This document shows positions 41,045-49,368 of a DNA stretch of 64,000 nt, one piece after another. The stretch covers positions 372,001 to 436,000 of the forward strand of contig NZ_JABEPQ010000002.1 of NCBI RefSeq assembly GCF_013041615.1, given 5' to 3'. Every line of letters starts with the position of its first letter. Position 1 is the first letter of the stretch. The DNA is from Knoellia koreensis. Its GTDB lineage: Bacteria; Actinomycetota; Actinomycetes; Actinomycetales; Dermatophilaceae. The notes under the pieces were generated by a model, which had not been told where the DNA came from, did not search any database, and worked only from the letters and a program-made list of their open reading frames with translations. The position numbers and the translations under genes are program-made.

Positions 41045-42685
41045 GTGGACGCCAAGGACCAGCCCGTTGCCCAGCCGGAACGCTGGGTCGGGACGGCGGT
41101 GCTGCGGCTGACGGGCGCTGTGCTCGTCCTCGTCGTCGCGCTCGTCCTGGTCAAACCGGCCGACCCGAACATCGCGTACAACCGGGCCCTCGTCCTGGTG
41201 GGCCTGGCGGCTTCCCTGCTCGTTGCGGTCGCCGGCAACCTGCTGGCCGCGCGGTGGCGGAGGCGTCCGACCCGACTCCCGAGCCAGCGGGGCGGCCGGC
41301 CGTGGAACACCCCGCACGGGGCCACGGTGCTCGCCGCCGGTCTGGCCCTGGCCGGGGGCGTCGCCGGCCACCTGATGTCCCTGCCGCTCAGGTTCACCTA
41401 TGGCTGGGACGCGGGTGTGGCCACGAGGTTCTCCCGAGAGCTGTTCACCCAGGACCTCTTCTCCGCGTACGCGCACGACTACCTCTCGCGGTACCCGAAC
41501 AACCTGCCCCTCATCGCGATCATGAACACGGCGCGGGCGGTCGGAGGCCCCACGGACGCCCAGATGTACGACACGTACCTGCGTCTCAACGGCGTGTGCC
41601 TTGCGCTCGTCCTCTTCAGCACGTTCGTGCTGGTGCGGCGTGTCCGGGGGACGGCAGCGGCCTTCGTGGCCCAGGCGATCGTGTTCCTCCTTGTGGGCTG
41701 TTCGCCCTGGATGGCCGTGCCCTACACGGACATCCCGGCGATGCCGTTCGTCGGGGGGGCGGTGACGCTGGGTGTCCTGGCGGCCGGCCGACGGTCTCGG
41801 TTCCGGCTGGCCTGGGTCGTCCTTGCCTTGGTGTGCGCAGGTCTCGGGTTCGTCATCAAGTCCACCCCTGCCACGACGGCCATCGCCTTGGCCCTCGTGC
41901 TGCTCGTCGTCCTGGTCGCGGGCTCCGCGCCCGGGCGACGACGCGTGGCGGTGGCGTTGTTGTGCGCCGTGGCCGCCTTCGGCCTCACCGTGCAGGGTGC
42001 GTTGGCAATCGCCGGAACGGTGTCCGGCGTGGACCGTGCGAGCCTGCAGACCGACCGCACGCCACCCGTCGCGTGGTGGCTGGCGAACGGCCTCACCACG
42101 ACGTACGGCTCCGCCCCACGCCCCTACTACGGCGCCTACAGCCCGCAGATGGTGAAGGAGTCGATCAACCTGTCCGGCGAACGGCTCCATGAGTGGTCGC
42201 GGGACCGGTTGCGGCGCCAGCTGGACCAGATGGGGCCCGGCGGGGTCCTCACGTTCGAGCTGCGCAAGCTGGCCTTCAACTGGGGCGACGGGATGTTCTT
42301 CGCCTGGGGAGCCTTCGACTGGCAACCTGAGCGGCTCCACGAGCACGACCCGACTGCCCTGAAGGTCCAGTCCTGGCAGCACGCCCGCGGTGAGCACTAC
42401 CCGCTGCGTTCCGCCCTGACCACCGGGGCCTGGCTTGCGCTCGTGCTCTGGGCGGGGGCAGGACTCCTGCGCGCCGCCTACCGCCGGGAGCTCTTGGTCG
42501 TCGCGGCGACGGTGCTGGGCATCGGCCTGTTCACCCTCGTCTTCCAGGGCGGCTCAAGGTACCTGTTCGCCTACGTGCCCGTCGTGGTCGCCCTGGCCGC
42601 CTGCGTCAACCCACTGCGTGGTTCCGCGAGGACGGCGACGCCGAGCCTCGAGGCAGCCAAGGCCGTCAGCACTGTCAGGGCTTGA
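41045..42685 (+). CDS. Multi-pass membrane protein, GT-C-like glycosyltransferase
   Basis: About 546 residues from the GTG at 41045; an ATG at 40973 with GAGG upstream would add 24 residues of uncharacteristic sequence. About eleven membrane helices. The first outer loop has RFTYGWDAGVATRFSRELF and YLSRYPNNLPLIAIMN, the D and the R-Y-P-N-N set resembling catalytic loops of GT-C enzymes that use polyprenyl-phosphate sugars. A second outer loop holds TDRTPPVAWWLANGLTTTYGS. It probably glycosylates the wall polymer outside the membrane. Its stop overlaps the end of the convergent methyltransferase gene by eleven bases. Confidence 0.78.
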   Translation: MDAKDQPVAQPERWVGTAVLRLTGAVLVLVVALVLVKPADPNIAYNRALVLVGLAASLLVAVAGNLLAARWRRRPTRLPSQRGGRPWNTPHGATVLAAGLALAGGVAGHLMSLPLRFTYGWDAGVATRFSRELFTQDLFSAYAHDYLSRYPNNLPLIAIMNTARAVGGPTDAQMYDTYLRLNGVCLALVLFSTFVLVRRVRGTAAAFVAQAIVFLLVGCSPWMAVPYTDIPAMPFVGGAVTLGVLAAGRRSRFRLAWVVLALVCAGLGFVIKSTPATTAIALALVLLVVLVAGSAPGRRRVAVALLCAVAAFGLTVQGALAIAGTVSGVDRASLQTDRTPPVAWWLANGLTTTYGSAPRPYYGAYSPQMVKESINLSGERLHEWSRDRLRRQLDQMGPGGVLTFELRKLAFNWGDGMFFAWGAFDWQPERLHEHDPTALKVQSWQHARGEHYPLRSALTTGAWLALVLWAGAGLLRAAYRRELLVVAATVLGIGLFTLVFQGGSRYLFAYVPVVVALAACVNPLRGSARTATPSLEAAKAVSTVRA

Positions 42686-43547
42686 CGGCGACCCGGCCCT
42701 CGGCCATGCGCAGCAGGAGCAACCGCTCGCCCGTCTCCTCGAGCCACTCGTCGACAGCCGTCTTGGCGCCCTCCCACCAGCCATAGTCGTCGAGGAGCAG
42801 AACCCCTCCACTGACCAGCCGGGGGTACAGGTGGTCGAGCTCATGCTTGGTCGACTCGTACCAGTCCGTGTCGAGGCGCAGGATCGAGATCTGCTCGGGG
42901 GCCTGCTCCGGGATCGTCTGCTCCACCATCCCCTGGACGTAGTGCACCTTGTCCTCGGGGTAACCGATGCGGGCCATGCCGTTCTGCACGTCGTCCAGCG
43001 TGGCGACAGCCCACACCCCGGACTCGCGCGAACTCGTTTCGAGGAGCTCGGCAGCGGACGCGCCATCGTGTCCGCGCCGGTCCTTCTCGGTCGGCGCCGA
43101 CATGCCCTCGTAGGTGTCGAAGAGGTAGAGGTTGCGGCTGGTGTCGCCCTCCTCCATCAAGGTCCGGGCTGCGGCCTGCATGCTTCCGCCGCGCCACACG
43201 CCGCACTCGACCACGTCACCGGGCAGCCCGTGCTTGACCACGTGCCGCACCGACAGGATCAGGGCGTTCAGCTTCTCCGGGGACGTCATCGTCCACGGCT
43301 TGACCTCGCGAATCGTCGCCTGTGCCGCGTCGTCGTAGTCGCGGGGCAGCTCCAGCTGCTTGGGAGCGGCAGGGGGCGTCGCCTTCTTGACGGGCGCCGC
43401 GGGCGCCGCGGGTGTCTTCGCAGCCGGAGCACTGGCAGGCTTCGCGACCGGTCCGCGCGGAGCCGAATCCCGGCTGGTGCGGGCCTTGCGGAGCTCGTAC
43501 CCCGTGAACCGGGACAGGCCGCCGTTGACCTTGTTTCGCCAAGTCAT
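42675..43547 (-). CDS. TylF/MycF-type O-methyltransferase with Ala/Pro-rich N-terminal extension
   Basis: 290 residues. Residues ~30-65 are a low-complexity Ala/Pro/Lys stretch. The catalytic domain starts near LELPRDYDDAAQATIREVKPWTMTS, then GDVVECGVWRGGSMQAAA (SAM loop), NLYLFDTYEGMSAPTEKD, and LRLDTDWYESTKHELDHLYPRLVSGGVLLLDDYGWW, with the D-x-D-x-Y and DDY metal motifs of the TylF family. These enzymes methylate sugar hydroxyls using magnesium. It is translationally coupled to the TagF-GT4 gene upstream (four-base overlap), pointing to methylation of the polymer or its sugars. Confidence 0.87.
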   Translation of the reverse strand: MTWRNKVNGGLSRFTGYELRKARTSRDSAPRGPVAKPASAPAAKTPAAPAAPVKKATPPAAPKQLELPRDYDDAAQATIREVKPWTMTSPEKLNALILSVRHVVKHGLPGDVVECGVWRGGSMQAAARTLMEEGDTSRNLYLFDTYEGMSAPTEKDRRGHDGASAAELLETSSRESGVWAVATLDDVQNGMARIGYPEDKVHYVQGMVEQTIPEQAPEQISILRLDTDWYESTKHELDHLYPRLVSGGVLLLDDYGWWEGAKTAVDEWLEETGERLLLLRMAEGRVAVKP

Positions 43548-46204
43548 CCCGGGACCGTAGCAGGTGAGTCGGCGGCGTCGGCACCGATGGCACGGTAGAA
43601 CTCGTCCATCACCTCGGCGTTGTAGGCCTCGGCGACGAACGGCGGAGCCGGGACGTCGCCGGCCACCGCCGCCTCCATGCCGGCAGCGAGCGCCTTGACG
43701 TTGCGGTCGACGACGAGGCCCTCACCGGGGGCGAGCGCCGACGCCACGGAGGCGAATGCCGTCGACACGACCGGCAGCCCCAACGTCCTTGCTTCGAGGA
43801 TCACCATGGGCTGCCCCTCGTAGTCACTGGACAGGACGAAGACGTTGCAATGGCTCATGATCGCCCACGGGTTCGGTTGTGCCCCCGCGATGACGACCGC
43901 GTCGTCCAGGCCGAGGCGGCGCACCAGGGCGTTCAGCTTGTCCTCGAGCGGACCGCCGCCGATGATGACGAGCCGCGTCTGCGGGTGGTCGTGGTGCACC
44001 CGGGCGAATGCCTTGACGAGGCGTTCGTGGTTCTTCTCGGGGGACAGCCGACCCACCGCGACGAACGTCGTCACGTCCGGGTCCTCGGGGACGACGGCGA
44101 GGGCAACTCGGCGCTGCACCTCCTCGGCGTGCGCGGCCAGGTCGTGCTCCTCGACGAGCGCCTCGGTGACCGCGCGAACATCGTTGTCCGGCACGACGAT
44201 CCGGTGCTCCCCCGGCCACGCGGCATCAAGCGCCTCCGGGGCGCCCGGTGCGCCGAACGCCTTGCGCAGGACCCGCTCGTGGTCGATGGTGTTGCGCGCC
44301 GCGACGAACTTCTCCGCGGGTGCGAACTCGCCGAGTCGCTCGGCGTTGACGTCCCGGAGCGCCCGGGACACCGACACGAGGTGGTCGTAGCGCTGGTAGG
44401 TGGAGAACGTCGAGCCCAGGTTGTCGAAGTGCGGGCGGCGGCCGTCGACCTCGCGCATCTGGTCCGCGCGCAGGTCGTTGTGCAACCAGATCGATCGTGA
44501 CGCACCGGGAGCCAGCGACAGCATGAACGCCCAGAACGAGGAGTAGCCGCTCCAGTCGATGATGTGGTCGAACCGGGCCGCCCCGAGCGAACGTGCCCAC
44601 TCCTCGCGCATCAGCCCTTCCATGATCGCCAGGTCCTGCGGCCGCATCGTCATGCCCTGCGTGGCGAGGGCGCGGCGCCGGCGTCGCTGCGCCTTGCTCG
44701 GTGCGAAGCCGCCCACCCGCGCGAAGACCCTGGCCCGTGGGTCGATGGACTCGGCGTTGGACCTGCGGTCGGGATCGGTGCGGTGGTTGTAGAGCACCGA
44801 CACGTCGAACCGGTTGTGGTCGATGTGGCGCAGCACGTTGAGCGCTGACGCCGTGATGCCGTTCGACTTCATGCCACCGAGGTAGAACAGGATCGTCTTG
44901 CGGTCGTCGTGGGAGACGGCACGCACACCGTCCTCGGACCGGCCGTGGAAGACCACGTCGACGACCCGGCGGGCCGCCCCGCCGTCGTCCCTTGGCGCGA
45001 ACCGGTCGCGGGCCGCGGCATACCGATCGCCATGCGTGACCACGGGGTCGTCGCCCTCACCGGTGCCGACCGCGGCGCTCACGGCGGCGGCCTGCGCGGT
45101 CGTGACGACGCGTGGCCCCGGCAGCTCGTCCGGCTCGAGGTAGGTGCCGCGGCTGCCGTCGTACTCGTCGAAGTCGGGCGTGAGGAAGACGACCGGGCGG
45201 CCCGTCGAGAGGAAGTCGAAGAAGATGCTGGAGTAGTCGGTCACGAGCACGTCGGTGAGGCCGAGCACCTCGTTGGTGGCGATGTGGTTCGGCACGAGCA
45301 GCGGCGCGAGGTCGGGGCGGCGTCGGGCATGCTCGAAGACCTGCTGGTGCACCTTGAGCAGCACGCGGTGGCCTGGCGGCAGCTCGGCGGTCAGCTCCCT
45401 GACCCGCTCCCCCAACAGCGCCGCGTCGTCGACCGGGGTGTGGAACGACGAGCCCTTCCAGGTGGGCGCATAGAGCACGACCTTGTCGTCATCACCGAGC
45501 TGGACGCCGTTGTCCCGCAACCGCTTTCGCACGCCGGCTCGGCCGGCCGCATCGAGCTGCTGCCGGTCGGTGCGCGGGTAGCCGACCTCCACGAGGCGAC
45601 CGGGCGCGATGTTCGTGAGCCGGTAGGCCTGCTCGTACATCCGCTCCGACATGAACGGGCTCGTCGACAGCAGGTAGTCGGCCATCATGAAGTTGCGGAT
45701 GACGTTGCGCGACTCGATCGCACCCGACGGCTCGTCGTACCCCATGGCCTTCAGGGGTGTCCCGTGCCACGTGTTGACGTAGACCTGCCCCTCCCGCTTG
45801 CCGAACTCCGCGGGGAACGTCGCGTTGTTGAACAGGTACCCCGCGGTCGCCAGCGCCTTCCAGTACGCCATCGACCGGCGCTGGACGAACTTCACCCGCG
45901 AGTCGCCGGCGAACTCCGCCACCGTCTCGGGGAACGCCTTCGGGTCCGACAGCACCCAGACGTGGCGCAGGTGCTGGAGCTGCGGGTCGGCCAGCAGCTC
46001 GCGGAAGATCGCCTCGGGGTTGCACAGCATGCCGTTGCCCGCGAACGACTCGTAGACCACGAGGTCGCGCTGCACCGGCAGCATCCGGACCCGGGCGCGC
46101 CACTCCACCGGCACCGTCTTGACGACCTTGCGACCGGTCCGCACGATGCGTTTGGGGCGGACCGCCCGGCGGAGGCGCTTGAGGCGGGAGGCGACCGAAC
46201 CCAT
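43544..46204 (-). CDS. TagF-type glycerophosphotransferase fused to a GT4 glycosyltransferase
   Basis: 886 residues. N-terminal ~430 residues: TagF-type polymerase with YVNTWHGTPLKAMG (~141-154), VLYAPTWKGSSFH and DVLVTDYSSIFFDFLS (~318-333). After a short link, residues ~450-886 form a GT4: YLGGMKSNGITASALNVLRHI, then FVAVGRLSPEKNHERLVKAFARV (~713-735), VIIGGGPLEDKL and SDYEGQPMVILEARTLGLPVVST, with the E-x7-E pair. The domain order is the mirror of the protein at 35741. One chain could thus lay down polyol phosphate and sugar in alternation. The ATG at 46204 is preceded by CACACT, a possible -10 box. Confidence 0.88.
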   Translation of the reverse strand: MGSVASRLKRLRRAVRPKRIVRTGRKVVKTVPVEWRARVRMLPVQRDLVVYESFAGNGMLCNPEAIFRELLADPQLQHLRHVWVLSDPKAFPETVAEFAGDSRVKFVQRRSMAYWKALATAGYLFNNATFPAEFGKREGQVYVNTWHGTPLKAMGYDEPSGAIESRNVIRNFMMADYLLSTSPFMSERMYEQAYRLTNIAPGRLVEVGYPRTDRQQLDAAGRAGVRKRLRDNGVQLGDDDKVVLYAPTWKGSSFHTPVDDAALLGERVRELTAELPPGHRVLLKVHQQVFEHARRRPDLAPLLVPNHIATNEVLGLTDVLVTDYSSIFFDFLSTGRPVVFLTPDFDEYDGSRGTYLEPDELPGPRVVTTAQAAAVSAAVGTGEGDDPVVTHGDRYAAARDRFAPRDDGGAARRVVDVVFHGRSEDGVRAVSHDDRKTILFYLGGMKSNGITASALNVLRHIDHNRFDVSVLYNHRTDPDRRSNAESIDPRARVFARVGGFAPSKAQRRRRRALATQGMTMRPQDLAIMEGLMREEWARSLGAARFDHIIDWSGYSSFWAFMLSLAPGASRSIWLHNDLRADQMREVDGRRPHFDNLGSTFSTYQRYDHLVSVSRALRDVNAERLGEFAPAEKFVAARNTIDHERVLRKAFGAPGAPEALDAAWPGEHRIVVPDNDVRAVTEALVEEHDLAAHAEEVQRRVALAVVPEDPDVTTFVAVGRLSPEKNHERLVKAFARVHHDHPQTRLVIIGGGPLEDKLNALVRRLGLDDAVVIAGAQPNPWAIMSHCNVFVLSSDYEGQPMVILEARTLGLPVVSTAFASVASALAPGEGLVVDRNVKALAAGMEAAVAGDVPAPPFVAEAYNAEVMDEFYRAIGADAADSPATVPG

Positions 46205-46298
46205 GCTGGAGTGTGGATCCCATCTGTGAGGGGCGACCGGGGACGCCCCTGATGCTACGGCGCGCGGGGCGGTCCACCTGACTCGGCTCGCCTGACGG

Positions 46299-46304
46299 TA
46301 CTGT
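46299..46304 (+). promoter_or_regulatory. Leaderless -10 box (TACTGT)
   Basis: TACTGT ends exactly seven bases before a GTG at 46312, which favours that codon over the in-frame GTG at 46303. Confidence 0.5.
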
Positions 46305-46311
46305 GCCGGAC

Positions 46312-48324
46312 GTGACTCCCGGTACCACGTCGTGGCTCGAGGCCGCGCCCGTGGTCCTCGCGGCAACGCTCCTGCTCTTCGTCCCGGGAGTGGTGACGGC
46401 CCGTCTCCTGCGCGTGCCGTGGGGCGCGTCGGTCGGCGTCGCTCCGGCACTCAGCACCAGTGTTCTCGTCGCGGGCGGCGTCGTCGCCGCCCGTGCCGGA
46501 ATCGCTTGGGGCGCACTGCCGGTCGTCGTCACCGTGGCCGTCACGTGGCTGCTCGCAGCCGTCGTCGGGTATGCCGTGGTGCGGGCCGGGCGCTCCCGCG
46601 CGACGCCCGTCCGGGATGGCGACTCCAGCGTCGACGTGCAGTCTCGGCCGGCCGCGCCGTGGCTGATGGTGCTGGCCTGGGTCGGTGGGCTCGCCTTCGC
46701 GCTCGCGTCCGTGGTGCTGGTGATCACTGCCGTCGCCGGGACGCCCGACCACTTCCCCCAGCACCCGGACACGATCTTCCACCTCGCCGAGGCCCGGTGG
46801 ATGAGCGACAACCGCGACGTGTCGGTGCTGCACTCCTACCGGGTCATGGAAGCGGGCCGGACCAACGTCTACCCCGCCGACTTCCACGTGGTCACGGCGA
46901 CGACGAGCCTGCTCACCGGCGCGAACGTCGTGGTGGCCACGCAGAGCGCGGTCCTGGCGATGTCCGCCCTGGTGTGGCCGGCGGGCGTGATCGTGCTCGC
47001 CTGCGCCCTGTTCGGACGACGCGCCGAGGTGGTCGCCGCGAGCGCCGTCGCCAGTGTTCTCTTCACCGCATTCCCTTACACCGTCATGGGTTTCGGCGTG
47101 CTGTGGCCGAACCTCTTCGGCCAGTCGCTGCTGCCGGGCGTGCTTGCCGCGGCCCTGGCGGCCGGGGCGAGGCTCGTGCCACACCGCGCTCCCGCCATGC
47201 GGCCGTGGGCCGGCGTCGTGGTCACGCTGGTGACGGTTCCAGGCCTGACGCTCGCGCACCCGAACGCGCTCGTGACCTTCCTCGTCCTCGTGGCGTTCAT
47301 CGTCGCCACGCGGGTCCTGCGGTTCGCGTGGGACGAGCGGCGTAGGCCCCTGCGGGGGCTCGGCGCCATCGGTGCCCTGGTCGTCCTGGCCGCGCTCGCG
47401 GCATACGCCACCGTCGTCGTCCGTCCCGCGGGCATGTTCGCCACGGGTGCGCCCGGCCCGGAGAAGGCACTGCGCGGGGCGGTGCTCGACACCGTCTACT
47501 TCGGCCCGCGGCACGCGCCCCAGCTGCAGCTGCTCACCGTCGTGGTCGTGATCGGCGCGCTGAGCCTGCTCTGGCGGCACCGGGCCTGTGCGTGGATCCC
47601 GCTCAGCTGCCTGGCTTTTGGCGCCCTGTACCTGCTCAACGTGGCGGTCGACGAGCGGTGGACCCGTGACTTCACCTGGCCCTGGTACAACAACGCGATC
47701 CGGCTGGCCGTGGCCGGTTCGCTGCCGGCGGTGCTCACCGCGACGGCCGGTTTCGTGGCAGTGGGTGCCCTGCTCGCCAGACTGGTGCGGCGCGCCGGTC
47801 CGTGGCCGCGCGTCGTCGCCACGGGACTGGTGCTGCTCGTCTTCCTCGTCGTCACCCGCGCCTACGTCTACCCGCACCGCGCGTTCCTCCAGCCCTACTA
47901 CCACCCCAACACCGCCCACAGCTGGGCGAGCGACCAGGAGCTGCGGTCGCTGCGCGAGCTGAGCGGTCACATCCCCGACGGGGCGGTGACCGCCGCGAAC
48001 GCCTGGAACGGCGGCACCTACCTGTACGTCGTGAGCGGCAAGCCAGTCATGCCACCCACGGAGAAGGCGCTGTTCGCGGGCGACCGCAAGCTCCTCGCGG
48101 CCAAGCTCAACCAGGCCGGCACCTCACCCGAGGTGTGCGCGGCCGCCCGCCGCCAGCGCGTCGAGTACGCGATCGTCGGCGGGCAGCCGTTCGCCTGGGC
48201 TGGCGCGAAACGCGTTGCCCTGTATGCCGGGATCGACAAGGTGCCGTCGTCCTCCGCGTTCCGGTTGGTGGCCGAGGCGCCCCCGTACCGGCTCTACCAG
48301 CTCACGAGCTGCGCGGGCGGCTGA
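46312..48324 (+). CDS. DUF6541-like multi-pass membrane protein
   Basis: About 670 residues with at least thirteen membrane helices and a C-terminal extracytoplasmic domain of ~150 residues (SGHIPDGAVTAANAWNGGTYLYV ... VEYAIVGG). The first outer loop has TPDHFPQHPDTIFHLAEARWM and YPADFHVVTAT. D and H residues there match the actinobacterial DUF6541 family, thought to be GT-C-like transferases. Function is not established. It lies between the TagF-GT4 gene and a GT2 gene, so a role in polymer glycosylation is likely. The stop codon lies within a hairpin shared with the convergent gene. Confidence 0.78.
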   Translation: MTPGTTSWLEAAPVVLAATLLLFVPGVVTARLLRVPWGASVGVAPALSTSVLVAGGVVAARAGIAWGALPVVVTVAVTWLLAAVVGYAVVRAGRSRATPVRDGDSSVDVQSRPAAPWLMVLAWVGGLAFALASVVLVITAVAGTPDHFPQHPDTIFHLAEARWMSDNRDVSVLHSYRVMEAGRTNVYPADFHVVTATTSLLTGANVVVATQSAVLAMSALVWPAGVIVLACALFGRRAEVVAASAVASVLFTAFPYTVMGFGVLWPNLFGQSLLPGVLAAALAAGARLVPHRAPAMRPWAGVVVTLVTVPGLTLAHPNALVTFLVLVAFIVATRVLRFAWDERRRPLRGLGAIGALVVLAALAAYATVVVRPAGMFATGAPGPEKALRGAVLDTVYFGPRHAPQLQLLTVVVVIGALSLLWRHRACAWIPLSCLAFGALYLLNVAVDERWTRDFTWPWYNNAIRLAVAGSLPAVLTATAGFVAVGALLARLVRRAGPWPRVVATGLVLLVFLVVTRAYVYPHRAFLQPYYHPNTAHSWASDQELRSLRELSGHIPDGAVTAANAWNGGTYLYVVSGKPVMPPTEKALFAGDRKLLAAKLNQAGTSPEVCAAARRQRVEYAIVGGQPFAWAGAKRVALYAGIDKVPSSSAFRLVAEAPPYRLYQLTSCAGG

Positions 48325-48336
48325 GTCCGCTCAGCC
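48319..48336. terminator. Hairpin overlapping two convergent stop codons
   Basis: GGCTGAG (48319-48325) pairs with CTCAGCC (48330-48336) over a 4-base loop. Each arm contains the stop codon of one of the convergent genes. Confidence 0.55.
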
Positions 48337-49368
48337 GGTCCCGGCCTCGCCGAGGCGCACCCGGCTGGTGAGGAAGCCCCACCCCCACGAGAAGTGCATC
48401 GTGGGCAGCACGACCGGCATCCAGAGCCGGTCGATGAGGCGCAGCCGTGGGTCGCGGACGGTGAGTCCCCCGGCCGTCACGAGGACGAGGTATGCCGCGG
48501 GCGCCAGCCAGAGGGGCCACCACAGGAAGCCCCCGACGACCCCGGCGGCGAAACCGAGCAGGGCTGCGGGTGGGGCCAGGTAGCGCAGGTTGATGGTGCC
48601 GCGGTGGGTGCGCGCGACGACCCGCCGCCAGCGCCCGTAGTCGCGGTACTGGCGGGCGAGGGCGGCCAGGGACGGGCGGGGTCGGTAGGCGACCCGCAGC
48701 CGGGGGTCGAACCAGATCAGGCCACCCGCCTCGCGGATGCGGTGGTTGAGCTCCCAGTCCTGGGCCCGCACGAACCGCGGGTCATAGCCGCCGAGCCGCC
48801 GCAGCCACTCGCTGCGGAACACCCCGAGGTACACCGTGTCAGCGGCGCCCGGGTCGCCTCCGGTGTGGAACCGGGACGCACCGACGCCGAGCCGCGAGGT
48901 CATGGCCGCCGCAACGGCCCGCTCGAAGGACGTGACGCCCTCGGCGTCCATGAGGCCGCCCACGTTGGCGGCCCCGGTGTGGTCGAGCACCTCGACCGCC
49001 GTGCGCACGTAGCCGGGGTCCAGCACGCCGTGGCCGTCGACCCTCACGACGACGCCAACGGGGCCGAGCGCGGCGATCGCGGCGTTGAGTGCCTCCGGGG
49101 TGCGCCCCGACGGGTTGGGAACCGTGCGTACCCGCGCGTCCGCGGCAACGAGTCGGGCTGCGATCTCGTCGGTGCGGTCGCGGCTCGGGCCGAGCGCGAG
49201 GACGAGCTGGATCGGGCCGTCGTAGTCCTGGCCGAGGACGGCACCGACGGCCTCCTCGAGGTGACGCTCCTCGTTGAGGATCGGCATGACGACGCCGACG
49301 GCCGGTGCCCCTTCCCGTGTCAGCGGAAGGTCAGCCGGGTCCTCGGAGTGGGTGTGCTCGCTGCTCAT
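48331..49368 (-). CDS. GT2 glycosyltransferase with C-terminal membrane segments
   Basis: 345 residues. VGVVMPILNEERHLEEAVGAVLGQDYDG (~24-51), VVVRVDGHGVLDPGYV as the metal site (D-G-H in place of a canonical D-x-D), SRFHTGGDPGAADTVYLGVFR and YDPRFVRAQDWELNHRIREAGG form a succinoglycan-type GT2. Two or three helices follow (~265-310). It likely adds a sugar to a lipid-linked intermediate at the membrane. Its ATG overlaps the stop of the LCP gene by four bases, coupling the two. Confidence 0.85.
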   Translation of the reverse strand: MSSEHTHSEDPADLPLTREGAPAVGVVMPILNEERHLEEAVGAVLGQDYDGPIQLVLALGPSRDRTDEIAARLVAADARVRTVPNPSGRTPEALNAAIAALGPVGVVVRVDGHGVLDPGYVRTAVEVLDHTGAANVGGLMDAEGVTSFERAVAAAMTSRLGVGASRFHTGGDPGAADTVYLGVFRSEWLRRLGGYDPRFVRAQDWELNHRIREAGGLIWFDPRLRVAYRPRPSLAALARQYRDYGRWRRVVARTHRGTINLRYLAPPAALLGFAAGVVGGFLWWPLWLAPAAYLVLVTAGGLTVRDPRLRLIDRLWMPVVLPTMHFSWGWGFLTSRVRLGEAGTG

